A stretch of 6,098 nucleotides of DNA from the NCBI GenBank assembly GCA_913054415.1, contig CAJXII010000091.1, positions 1-6,098 of the forward strand. The letters run 5' to 3'. Each line of letters opens with the position of its first letter. The stretch's first letter is position 1. This document shows, in pieces, positions 1-6,054 of this stretch. This DNA is from an uncultured Arcobacter sp. (GTDB lineage: Bacteria; Campylobacterota; Campylobacteria; Campylobacterales; Arcobacteraceae). A model generated the notes under the pieces. That model worked only from the letters and a program-made list of their open reading frames with translations. It was not told the DNA's origin and searched no databases. Made by a program: the position numbers and the translations under genes.

Positions 1-57
1 TATAAATATTAGTAATTTTATAACTTCTATCTGTAATATTAAAGAAAAAACTTTCCA

Positions 58-882
58 TTATATTGTATAGTATTCCCTTACTCTTCTTTCAAAATCCTCA
101 TCACTTAACTCTTTTTTTATAGGGATAAATTTTTTTGCTTTATCTCCTGCGGTTACTCTTGCTTTGAAATTTTTATCTTCTATAATATCTAAAATTAATT
201 TTGCCACTTCTATAGAGTTGTTTCCATTATTGATTTGTTCCACTATTGTTGGAACTAATGAAGATACTATATGTTTATATGGTGAATTTTGACTAAAAGT
301 GTTTTGATTTATTTGTAGATTATCTCTTACAAACTTTGTATCAAAAAAACCGGGCATAATAGAATGAACTCTTATATTAAAATCTTTTAATTCATATCTT
401 AAACTATCTGTAATTCCCTCAAGTGCATATTTGCTAGAGTTGTAAAGCGTAAGTAAAGGCAATCCAATCTTACCTAAAAATGAGCTAATATTGATAATAA
501 GTCCACTTTTTTGTTTTCTCATAATTGGTATAACAGCTTTTGATACTCTAAGAACCCCAAAAACATTTATATTAAATTGATCATACATTTGCTCTTCTGT
601 AACATCTTCTACAGTTGAGACTAATCCATATCCAGCATTGTTGATAAGTATATCTATTTTTTTATGATTTTTTATTATTGTCTGAATTGTATTATTTATA
701 CTCTCTTGAGTGGTTAAATCTATTTTAATTGGTATTAAATTGTCCTGTTTTATATCATCTAATTTATTTGGTGTTCTAGTTGTAGCATATACAATAAAAC
801 CACAAGAGGCTAAATATTGTGCGGTTTGCTTTCCCATACCAGAACTTGCACCTGTAATTAAAACTATTCTTTTATTTTTCAT
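58..882 (-). CDS. Classical short-chain dehydrogenase/reductase (SDR), NADP(H)-type, substrate unknown
   Basis: This 274-residue protein is a cytoplasmic oxidoreductase of the classical SDR family, which reduces or oxidises carbonyl/hydroxyl groups with NAD(P)(H). The Rossmann motif TGASSGMG is at residues 10-17, NNAG at 81-84 and the structural Asn at 106 (NVFG). The catalytic Ser is probably S134 in NISS, with Y147 and K151 in YNSSK, and PG at 177-178. R36 after the second beta strand suggests a preference for NADP(H); this is inference. The length is usual for the family, and the C-terminal substrate-binding part is not diagnostic, so no substrate is proposed. The ATG overlaps the TGA of the preceding gene (ATGA). 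The only Shine-Dalgarno-like element is a weak GAG at 888-890, so translation is probably coupled. It is the last gene of the visible cluster. The 57 bases beyond its stop show only a 4-bp AAAG/CTTT hairpin, not a convincing terminator. Confidence 0.93.
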   Translation of the reverse strand: MKNKRIVLITGASSGMGKQTAQYLASCGFIVYATTRTPNKLDDIKQDNLIPIKIDLTTQESINNTIQTIIKNHKKIDILINNAGYGLVSTVEDVTEEQMYDQFNINVFGVLRVSKAVIPIMRKQKSGLIINISSFLGKIGLPLLTLYNSSKYALEGITDSLRYELKDFNIRVHSIMPGFFDTKFVRDNLQINQNTFSQNSPYKHIVSSLVPTIVEQINNGNNSIEVAKLILDIIEDKNFKARVTAGDKAKKFIPIKKELSDEDFERRVREYYTI

Positions 883-1274
883 TGTAGCTCATTGATTATA
901 TTTTTTATATCTTTTGTGCCAACATCACCATAATATGGATCTTTTATAAATATCTCATTTTGTGGATTTACAAAAAAGAGTGTAGGAAATATTGTAGAAT
1001 AATACATCTCAATAGGGTAATTTGCATTACTATCTTTATTTACAATCACTGCTATAGTTTTTTGATTTAATTTTGCAATATATGGCTGATTTGTAAAAAT
1101 ATTCTTTACTATATCTTTACAAGCTTGAGAGTTGTTTTTTATTAGTAGCACCATTAAAGTTTTATTTTGCTGTTGAGCTTGTTTTAAAGCTTTTGAGTAA
1201 TTGCTTTGCCATAATATATGACTAGCAAATGATGATAATATAAAAAGATGTAACCAAAGTAATATTTTTAACAT
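879..1274 (-). CDS. Secreted thioredoxin-fold protein with SxxC in place of CxxC
   Basis: Read from the ATG at 1274, this is a 131-residue protein. Residues 1-17 look like a Sec signal peptide: Lys at position 3, a hydrophobic core, and a probable cleavage after SSFA, so it should be periplasmic. The rest resembles thioredoxin-like (Thioredoxin_7-type) domains. It has a Trp-containing N-terminal helix region (WQSNYSKALKQAQ), a strand TLMVLLI, the active-site position SQAC at 49-52, and a cis-Pro context FPTLFFV with P97. The first active-site Cys is replaced by Ser, leaving a single Cys, so normal dithiol-disulfide exchange is unlikely. It may be a chaperone-like, thiol-binding or mixed-disulfide protein; this is inference. 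A TTG six bases upstream (1280) is in frame but has no ribosome site either, so ATG is preferred. It lies 23 bases after the HNH gene, and its TGA overlaps the next ATG by four bases. No Shine-Dalgarno is visible. Confidence 0.85.
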   Translation of the reverse strand: MLKILLWLHLFILSSFASHILWQSNYSKALKQAQQQNKTLMVLLIKNNSQACKDIVKNIFTNQPYIAKLNQKTIAVIVNKDSNANYPIEMYYSTIFPTLFFVNPQNEIFIKDPYYGDVGTKDIKNIINELQ

Positions 1275-1280
1275 AAGCAA

Positions 1281-1294
1281 ATTATAGCATTATA
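1281..1294 (-). promoter_or_regulatory. Tandem TATAAT boxes directly upstream of the thioredoxin-like gene
   Basis: Two perfect TATAAT hexamers (1281-1286 and 1289-1294) sit in the 23-base gap after the HNH gene. From the nearer one, transcription would start at about 1274-1275, at the ATG itself, giving a leaderless mRNA. That would explain the missing Shine-Dalgarno. In DNA this AT-rich one hexamer could easily arise by chance. Confidence 0.3.
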
Positions 1295-1297
1295 ATA

Positions 1298-1915
1298 TTA
1301 CAAACTTTCTAAAGCATCCTTAATATCTAAATATTTGATATTTTTCTTTGTGGTGATTTTATAGCAATCGTTACATAGTATTACTAGATTTTCAAGATAA
1401 AAATATCCACCATCACTGAGTGATTTAATATTAAAAAGATGGGCATTTTCAGGTTTGGCATGAGTGCCACATCTTTGACAAATATTACCATCTCTTTCTA
1501 AAACTAAGAGTTTTCTTCGCGACCAATCTTTTGGTAGTTTATTGCCGTCAGGTTTAGAATCATATACATAACTATCCCATAATTTATCTTTGGGTATAGG
1601 TTTTTTTGATATATTTTCATCAAGTTTTGCATTTATAAATTGTTGAACTAAATTATCGATAATAAGATATCTTCTTGTATCTGGATTTGGTTCTTTTTGT
1701 GCATCTTGAAAGATCGAATAATCAAATTTGATTTTTGGATAAGTTGATTCTAAATATGCTTTTAATTTATTGTTAAAATCACCTAATGATTTATCTTTAT
1801 AGTAAAAGGTAAATATTTTTTTTCTAAATATGTATAATAAAGAGAAAATTAGGATAATGAGTATAGAGGAAGATATAGTAAAATCTAATCCTAAATAACT
1901 ATTTTCTATACTCAT
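1298..1915 (-). CDS. Membrane-anchored HNH-domain protein with degenerate catalytic residues
   Basis: The 205-residue protein starts at the ATG at 1915. One transmembrane helix is predicted by eye at about residues 14-31, followed by RKK, which suggests an outside N-terminus and a cytoplasmic C-terminus. Residues 32-120 are charged and not recognised. The C-terminal part resembles HNH domains: LPKDWSRRKLLVLERDG, CQRC (C146, C149), NAHL with H159, SDGG, LENL with N176, and CNDC (C181, C184). The four zinc-knuckle cysteines, the central His and the Asn are kept. However, the residue before the His, usually Asp or His, is Ala, and the final His after CxxC is Tyr (Y185). Nuclease activity is therefore doubtful. 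The reading frame stays open 24 codons further upstream, but that part overlaps the superoxide reductase gene and is rejected. The start is 14 bases after that gene's stop with only a poorly spaced TTGGA, so coupling is likely. Confidence 0.8.
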   Translation of the reverse strand: MSIENSYLGLDFTISSSILIILIFSLLYIFRKKIFTFYYKDKSLGDFNNKLKAYLESTYPKIKFDYSIFQDAQKEPNPDTRRYLIIDNLVQQFINAKLDENISKKPIPKDKLWDSYVYDSKPDGNKLPKDWSRRKLLVLERDGNICQRCGTHAKPENAHLFNIKSLSDGGYFYLENLVILCNDCYKITTKKNIKYLDIKDALESL

Positions 1916-1929
1916 AATCCAAGATTGTA

Positions 1930-2316
1930 TTATTGTTCTACAACAACTTCTACAGAAGTTCCTTCCCAAATTCCATGTTTTGTGCAATATCCATGAGCTA
2001 CAAGATTTAGTTTTTTACCTGTAGGTATGATTGTAAATGTTGTAGTGTTATGTGCTTTGATGTTTCCTAAAGTTCCAGGCACATAAGTAGCTTGAGCAAG
2101 TTTTGTTTCACCATCAAAAAGTGTAACTGATTCGATATAATGATCAAAATCATCTGGATGTGTAAATTCATTCCCCATTGTTACTTTTACTTCAAATGGT
2201 TCATTTATTTTTGCAACATTTTCACATGTGATAAATGGACTGTGTCTATCTATTAAATCTTTTTTAGCAACTCTATCTACTTCACTAATATCTTGATATT
2301 TATTGATTTTTGGCAT
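1930..2316 (-). CDS. Superoxide reductase, one-iron neelaredoxin (class II) type
   Basis: This 128-residue cytoplasmic enzyme should reduce superoxide to hydrogen peroxide without making oxygen, using electrons from a small redox protein such as rubredoxin. All five ligands of the square-pyramidal Fe(His)4(Cys) site can be assigned: H25 (DRHSP), H53 (THPDD), H59 (DHYI), C111 and H114 (CTKHGIW). There is no N-terminal four-cysteine desulforedoxin domain, so it is the one-iron form, and the length matches such enzymes. The usual EKHxP loop reads DRHSP. The Glu that can bind the resting iron is Asp, and the Lys that draws superoxide is Arg; both changes are conservative. The start has a well-spaced AAGGA six bases upstream. 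The gene sits 102 bases after sdhE, behind its own candidate promoter, and heads a four-gene cluster. A superoxide scavenger beside a flavin- and FeS-rich respiratory enzyme is plausible in a microaerophile or anaerobe. Confidence 0.9.
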   Translation of the reverse strand: MPKINKYQDISEVDRVAKKDLIDRHSPFITCENVAKINEPFEVKVTMGNEFTHPDDFDHYIESVTLFDGETKLAQATYVPGTLGNIKAHNTTTFTIIPTGKKLNLVAHGYCTKHGIWEGTSVEVVVEQ

Positions 2317-2322
2317 TTTTAT

Positions 2323-2327
2323 TCCTT
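2323..2327 (-). promoter_or_regulatory. Ribosome-binding site of the superoxide reductase gene (AAGGA)
   Basis: AAGGA lies six bases before the ATG at 2316 and supports that start. It is the strongest ribosome site in the four-gene cluster; the three following genes have weak sites or none. Confidence 0.8.
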
Positions 2328-2347
2328 TGTTTGTGTTTTGTATAGGT

Positions 2348-2353
2348 ATTTTA
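2348..2353 (-). promoter_or_regulatory. Candidate -10 (TAAAAT) of the superoxide reductase promoter
   Basis: TAAAAT lies 31 bases upstream of the superoxide reductase ATG and is preceded on the coding strand by three T-runs of five to six bases. Such T-tracts are typical upstream of campylobacterial sigma-70 -10 boxes. TATACA at 2339-2344 is an alternative -10. A separate promoter here would let the four downstream genes be expressed apart from sdhABE. Confidence 0.4.
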
Positions 2354-2375
2354 CTAAAAAAGCTTTTAAGTAAAA
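2349..2375 (-). promoter_or_regulatory. Imperfect dyad overlapping the candidate -10, possible operator
   Basis: Arms TTTTACT (2349-2355) and AGTAAAA (2369-2375) flank a central AAAAGCTTTT palindrome (2358-2367). There is no U-run after it on the coding strand, which argues against a terminator. Its overlap with the candidate -10 suits a repressor site, for example for an iron or peroxide regulator. The regulator is inference, and AT-rich DNA yields such dyads by chance. Confidence 0.3.
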
Positions 2376-2405
2376 AGGATGTAAAAACTCCTAATTACCT
2401 AAATT

Positions 2406-2425
2406 AAGCTACTATTAATTAGCTT
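2406..2425 (-). terminator. Weak hairpin over the sdhE stop codon, possible attenuating terminator
   Basis: AAGCTA (2406-2411) and TAGCTT (2420-2425) form a 6-bp stem with an 8-base loop that includes the sdhE stop. The transcript continues with AAUUU rather than a real U-run, so at best it is a weak terminator or an RNA 3'-end stabiliser. Confidence 0.25.
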
Positions 2426-3309
2426 GATAATCCTGTTTGTGTTACATTGTGTTCTAAACCTAATTTAGTAGGTTCAATCCCCAATGCAATACCAACCATT
2501 TGTGGAAGATGTAATACAGGTATATTTACTTCTCTCCCAGCTTCTTTTGAGATATTGTGTTGTTGAACATCCATTCTTAAATGACATAATGGACAAGGTG
2601 TTACCATCACATCTGCATCATTATCTATAGCATCCGTCATAGCTGTAGCACTTAATCTGTTTGCAGTTGTAGGATTTTGTAACTCTACATGGAAACCACA
2701 ACATTTATTTTTTGATTCATATTCTACTGCATTACCACCTAAAGCGATAATCAAATTATCTAAAGATACAGGTTTGTATGGATTTTCACCACCATTTGTT
2801 TTTTGTTGAAGATGACTTGGTCTAATATTATGACAACCATAAAATGCTGCTATATTTGTATCACTCATAGGATTTACAACCTCTTGAGCAATTTTATCAT
2901 ATCCATAATCATCTTGAAGAGCATATAAGAAGTGTTTTACTTCGCTTGTCCCTTTATATTCCAATCCAACCTCTGCTAATTTTTCATTTACTTTTGCTCT
3001 AAAATCTGGATCTGTATCAAGTCTCTCTTTTGTAAGAGATGTGTTTAATTGACAAGTGTTACAAATAGTAACCATAGGCAATCCTAATTTTTCAGCATAA
3101 CATATATTTCTAGCATTTAAAACTGCAGATAATAACTCATCAAAATCTTGTAGATGACTAGCTCCACAACAACTAGCTTCATCTAATAAAACCAATTCAA
3201 TCCCTAATTTATCAGCTATAGCCATAGTTGATTTTAAAAGTTCAGGAGTAGATTCTCTTGCTGTGCAGCCTGTATATAGTGCATATTTTAGTTTTTTTGT
3301 TTCTTTCAT
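2419..3309 (-). CDS. sdhE: Type E succinate:quinone oxidoreductase subunit SdhE, HdrB-like with two CCG domains
   Basis: This 296-residue protein is homologous to subunit B of heterodisulfide reductase and takes the place of cytochrome b-type membrane anchors in type E succinate dehydrogenases and fumarate reductases. It has two CCG (Cys-rich) domains: C15, C47-C48-G49, C83xxC86, and C159, C203-C204-G205, C239xxC242. In HdrB such motifs hold non-cubane [4Fe-4S] clusters. In a studied archaeal SdhE the N-terminal domain was reported to bind zinc and the C-terminal one the cluster (recalled). No transmembrane segment is visible, so membrane contact is presumably peripheral; it should relay electrons between SdhB and quinone. 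The start has AAGGG six bases upstream, and the gap from sdhB is 33 bases. Without the sdhAB context it could pass for an HdrB-like subunit of another enzyme, but the gene order makes the SDH role strong. Confidence 0.93.
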   Translation of the reverse strand: MKETKKLKYALYTGCTARESTPELLKSTMAIADKLGIELVLLDEASCCGASHLQDFDELLSAVLNARNICYAEKLGLPMVTICNTCQLNTSLTKERLDTDPDFRAKVNEKLAEVGLEYKGTSEVKHFLYALQDDYGYDKIAQEVVNPMSDTNIAAFYGCHNIRPSHLQQKTNGGENPYKPVSLDNLIIALGGNAVEYESKNKCCGFHVELQNPTTANRLSATAMTDAIDNDADVMVTPCPLCHLRMDVQQHNISKEAGREVNIPVLHLPQMVGIALGIEPTKLGLEHNVTQTGLSS

Positions 3310-3315
3310 AGTTTT

Positions 3316-3320
3316 CCCTT
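3316..3320 (-). promoter_or_regulatory. Ribosome-binding site of sdhE (AAGGG)
   Basis: AAGGG lies six bases before the sdhE ATG in the 33-base gap after sdhB. No promoter-like or terminator-like element is visible in that gap, which supports cotranscription with sdhAB. Confidence 0.75.
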
Positions 3321-3342
3321 CTTCTAACCTAACGACTTTCGC

Positions 3343-4314
3343 CTAAAATTTTGCAGTTGAACTAATATCAACTAATTTTTTAATCTCATCTAAATTTTTA
3401 GATTTTGGCATATTCCAAGGCATAACAATTTTACCTTTATTGAACATAGCTATCGCTTCTGGAATATGTTTCATAACACCAATATTTCCTTCACTATATC
3501 TTACAAGCTCACCTTCATCTAAGATACCGTGTTTATCTATTGACCATTTAAATCCAACAGCATGTCGAACTGCTACATTATTTAAAGCTTTACCTTTTTG
3601 GAAAGTTTGTTGATGTAGTTTTGTGATTTTACTAATAGGATTTATCTCTTTTGGACAAGCTTCAGCACACTCGTTACATTTTACACAATCCCATATACCA
3701 CTTCCTAACTCTTGAAGTTTTTCAAGACGACTATCAGTAGCATCATCTCTTACATCTGAATTAAATCTCCAAGCTTTCACAAGTGCAGCTGGACCAGTGT
3801 ATTCAGGATTTACTTCAACAACAGGACAAGAATAGAAACAAGCTCCACATTGGATACAATAATCAGCTTCATCTATTTGTTCATTGTCCTCAATAGATAC
3901 AAGATTTTCTTGAGTTGGGAACTCATCAATATCTGCTACAAGATATGGTTGAACAGAATTATATTTATTCCAAAAGTTTGTTTTATCTATGATCATATCT
4001 TTATATGCTCTTTTGATATCTTGAGGTTCTATTACTAGCTCATCTCCAAATATTTTTGTTAGTTCTAAAACATTATCTTTACAAGCTAGAGTTGCTTTAC
4101 CATTTACTTTAACAGCACAACTTCCACAAATACCATGACGACAACTTCTTCTATAAGTAAAAGTTCCATCATGCTCCCATTTTATTCTATTCATAACATC
4201 AAGAACTAATTCATCTTTTCCTACATTCATCTCAAATGTATCGTAATGAGGTAGATAATCAGTTTCTTTGTTGAATCTAAAAACTTTAATTTTTAATTTT
4301 TTTGTATCACTCAT
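3343..4314 (-). CDS. sdhB: Succinate dehydrogenase/fumarate reductase iron-sulfur subunit, type E
   Basis: This 323-residue subunit carries electrons between the flavin of SdhA and SdhE. The N-terminal ferredoxin domain has the [2Fe-2S] cysteines C58, C63, C66 and C78 in RRSCRHGICGSC...LAC. The C-terminal bacterial ferredoxin domain has C153, C156, C159 and C163 (CIQCGACFYSCP), and C210, C213, C216 and C220 (CVKCNECAEACP). Classical SdhB has C-x5-C-x3-C in the last motif and binds a [3Fe-4S] cluster there. The extra C213 gives CxxCxxCxxxC, which predicts a second [4Fe-4S] cluster, as described for archaeal type E enzymes. About 100 residues follow the last cysteine, against about 20 in E. coli SdhB; this tail has no motif I recognise. 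Only nine bases separate it from sdhA, and its ribosome site overlaps the sdhA stop codon, so the two are translated together. Confidence 0.96.
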   Translation of the reverse strand: MSDTKKLKIKVFRFNKETDYLPHYDTFEMNVGKDELVLDVMNRIKWEHDGTFTYRRSCRHGICGSCAVKVNGKATLACKDNVLELTKIFGDELVIEPQDIKRAYKDMIIDKTNFWNKYNSVQPYLVADIDEFPTQENLVSIEDNEQIDEADYCIQCGACFYSCPVVEVNPEYTGPAALVKAWRFNSDVRDDATDSRLEKLQELGSGIWDCVKCNECAEACPKEINPISKITKLHQQTFQKGKALNNVAVRHAVGFKWSIDKHGILDEGELVRYSEGNIGVMKHIPEAIAMFNKGKIVMPWNMPKSKNLDEIKKLVDISSTAKF

Positions 4315-4320
4315 AATTAT

Positions 4321-4325
4321 CTCCT
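4321..4325 (-). promoter_or_regulatory. Ribosome-binding site of sdhB, overlapping the sdhA stop
   Basis: AGGAG lies six bases before the sdhB ATG, and its first two bases (AG) are the end of the sdhA TAG stop codon. The layout suggests translational coupling and matched amounts of the two subunits. Confidence 0.85.
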
Positions 4326-6039
4326 AGTATGTTCTTTCTGCTAATTCATGATAACCCAACACTACATCCATATGATCAATAGATATATTGTGTTTATCAT
4401 CCATATATGCCATAGTATGTTTTAGATAGTTTTCATCATCTCTTGTTGGATAATCATCTCTAAAGTGAGCTCCACGACTCTCTTTTCTATCTATTGCACT
4501 TTCTACTATAAAAGCAGAGAAATCAAGCATATGACCTAACTCAATAGCTTCTTGTAGATCTGTATTATAAACTTTTGATTTATCATCAATTCTAATATCT
4601 TCAAATCTTTTTCTTAACTCTTTGATAATCTCTCTTTGTTTGATAAGTGATTCTTCTGTTCTAAATACACCAGCATTATCAGTCATACTTTGTTGTAGAT
4701 CATTTCTAATATCTGGCACTCTTTGAGTTCCGTTTAAAGATCTTAATCTTTCCATCTCTTCTAGTGTAGCATTTGCATCCTCTTCAGTAGCATCTATAAA
4801 TTCAATACCTTCTTTTAGGTCTTTTACTATATTGTCTCCCACATGTCTTCCAAAGAAAAGTGCTTCTAATACTGAGTTTGCTCCTAGTCTATTTGCTCCA
4901 TGAACACTTACACAACTACACTCACCAGCAGCATAAAATCCCTCTACTAACTCTTGGCTATTTTTTCTTACATGTCCATTAATATTTACAGGAATACCAC
5001 CCATACTATAGTGAGCAGTTGCAGCAATACTAATAGGTTCTTTAATCATATCTTGACCTAAAAATGTGATAGCTAAATCTCTAAGTTCTGGAAGTTTTGT
5101 ATTGATAAGATCAGCACCTAAATGTGTAAGATCTATAAGAACATGATCTTTGTTTTCACCACATCCACGACCCTCTAAAATCTCTTGTGTAATAGCTCTT
5201 GATACAACATCTCTTGAAGCAAGTTCTAATTTATTTGGTGCATATTTTTCCATAAATCTTTCACCTTTAGAGTTAAGAAGTTTTCCACCTTCTCCTCTTG
5301 CTGCTTCAGATATAAGAACACCACTTCCAGCTATTCCTGTTGGATGAAATTGCACAAATTCCATATCTTCTAATGGCAACCCTTTTCTAGCAACTATACT
5401 TAAAGCATCACCTGTATTAGCATGAGCATTTGAGTTGATTTTAAAAGCTCTTCCATATCCACCAGTTGCAAACATAACTGCTCTTGCATTAAAAATCATA
5501 GGTTGGCTATCTACAAGATTGAAAGCAACTACACCTGTAACTTTTCCATCTTTATAAATAATATCAGCTACATAATATTCATCTTTGAAATCAACACCAT
5601 CTCTATGTGCTTGTTCGTAAATAGTTTGTAGAAGTGTAAGACCTGTTCTATCTTTTGCATAACAAGCTCTTGGACTACTTTGCCCACCAAATGGTCGTTG
5701 AGCAATAGAACCATCCTCTTTTCTTGAGAATACTGCTCCCATCTTTTCAGCCCATCTGATAGTTTCAGGTGCTTTTTGACACATAAGTCTGATACAATCT
5801 TGATCACCTAGATAATCACTACCTTTTACTGTATCAAATTCATGTAACTCAATACTATCCTCTTCACTTAAAGCTGCATTAATACCACCTTGCGCAGCAC
5901 CTGAATGACTTCTTAGCGGATGAAGTTTTGTCAATACACAAGCACTAAGACCTGCATGTGCAGCTTCCCTAGCTGCTGCACAACCAGCAAGTCCTGCACC
6001 TACGATAACAACATCATATTTATAAATTGAAATACTCAT
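4324..6039 (-). CDS. sdhA: Succinate dehydrogenase/fumarate reductase flavoprotein subunit, type E, no Tat signal
   Basis: This 571-residue catalytic subunit interconverts succinate and fumarate. The dinucleotide-binding motif GAGLAG is at 14-19. RSHSGAAQGG carries H45, the expected site of covalent FAD attachment. Dicarboxylate-site residues, assigned by comparison with E. coli SdhA, are H232 (FHPTG), S244-E245 (Thr-Glu in E. coli), R281 (proton-shuttle Arg in SRAI), H343 (HYSMGG) and R384 (GANRLGANS). The protein begins almost directly with the FAD fold. An in-frame TAA at 6055-6057, with no start codon between it and the ATG, excludes a longer N-terminus and so a twin-arginine signal. This makes it cytoplasmic, unlike the exported MfrA of Wolinella and Campylobacter. 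Whether it works mainly as dehydrogenase or fumarate reductase cannot be read from the sequence. It is the first gene of the sdhABE operon, with AAGGA ten bases before the ATG. Confidence 0.97.
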   Translation of the reverse strand: MSISIYKYDVVIVGAGLAGCAAAREAAHAGLSACVLTKLHPLRSHSGAAQGGINAALSEEDSIELHEFDTVKGSDYLGDQDCIRLMCQKAPETIRWAEKMGAVFSRKEDGSIAQRPFGGQSSPRACYAKDRTGLTLLQTIYEQAHRDGVDFKDEYYVADIIYKDGKVTGVVAFNLVDSQPMIFNARAVMFATGGYGRAFKINSNAHANTGDALSIVARKGLPLEDMEFVQFHPTGIAGSGVLISEAARGEGGKLLNSKGERFMEKYAPNKLELASRDVVSRAITQEILEGRGCGENKDHVLIDLTHLGADLINTKLPELRDLAITFLGQDMIKEPISIAATAHYSMGGIPVNINGHVRKNSQELVEGFYAAGECSCVSVHGANRLGANSVLEALFFGRHVGDNIVKDLKEGIEFIDATEEDANATLEEMERLRSLNGTQRVPDIRNDLQQSMTDNAGVFRTEESLIKQREIIKELRKRFEDIRIDDKSKVYNTDLQEAIELGHMLDFSAFIVESAIDRKESRGAHFRDDYPTRDDENYLKHTMAYMDDKHNISIDHMDVVLGYHELAERTY

Positions 6040-6049
6040 TATTACTCTT

Positions 6050-6054
6050 TCCTT
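6050..6054 (-). promoter_or_regulatory. Ribosome-binding site of sdhA (AAGGA)
   Basis: AAGGA lies ten bases before the ATG at 6039. Together with the in-frame stop just upstream (6055-6057) it fixes this start and rules out an N-terminal signal peptide. Confidence 0.8.

Noticed and set aside
1..57. Terminator after the SDR gene
   Set aside because: Only a 4-bp AAAG/CTTT stem around a T-run is visible; it is too weak to call, and the operon may continue beyond the window.
710..895. Plus-strand open frame opposite the start of the SDR gene
   Set aside because: It lies wholly antisense to a conserved Rossmann-fold coding region, has no ribosome site and no recognisable domain.
1275..1280. TTG start at 1280 for the thioredoxin-like protein
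   Set aside because: It adds only two residues, lacks a ribosome site, and an ATG follows immediately.
1298..1915. HNH protein as part of a defence or mobile-element system
   Set aside because: No methylase, integrase, phage gene, repeat or effector partner lies nearby, and all neighbours look like metabolic or stress genes.
1916..1987. A longer N-terminus for the HNH-like protein starting at 1987
   Set aside because: It would overlap the well-supported 3' end of the superoxide reductase gene by 58 bases, and the added 24 residues (Cys/Arg/Trp-rich) look like out-of-frame coding sequence. The ATG at 1915 falls just after the stop and just before the transmembrane helix.
3850..4038. Plus-strand open frame opposite sdhB
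   Set aside because: It is antisense to the conserved iron-sulfur subunit; its hydrophobic look comes from reading AT-rich codons in reverse.
5150..5347. Plus-strand open frame opposite sdhA
   Set aside because: It is antisense to the conserved catalytic region of sdhA and has no independent signal.
5568..5807. Second minus-strand open frame inside sdhA
   Set aside because: It is an out-of-frame shadow of sdhA with no ribosome site or recognisable domain.
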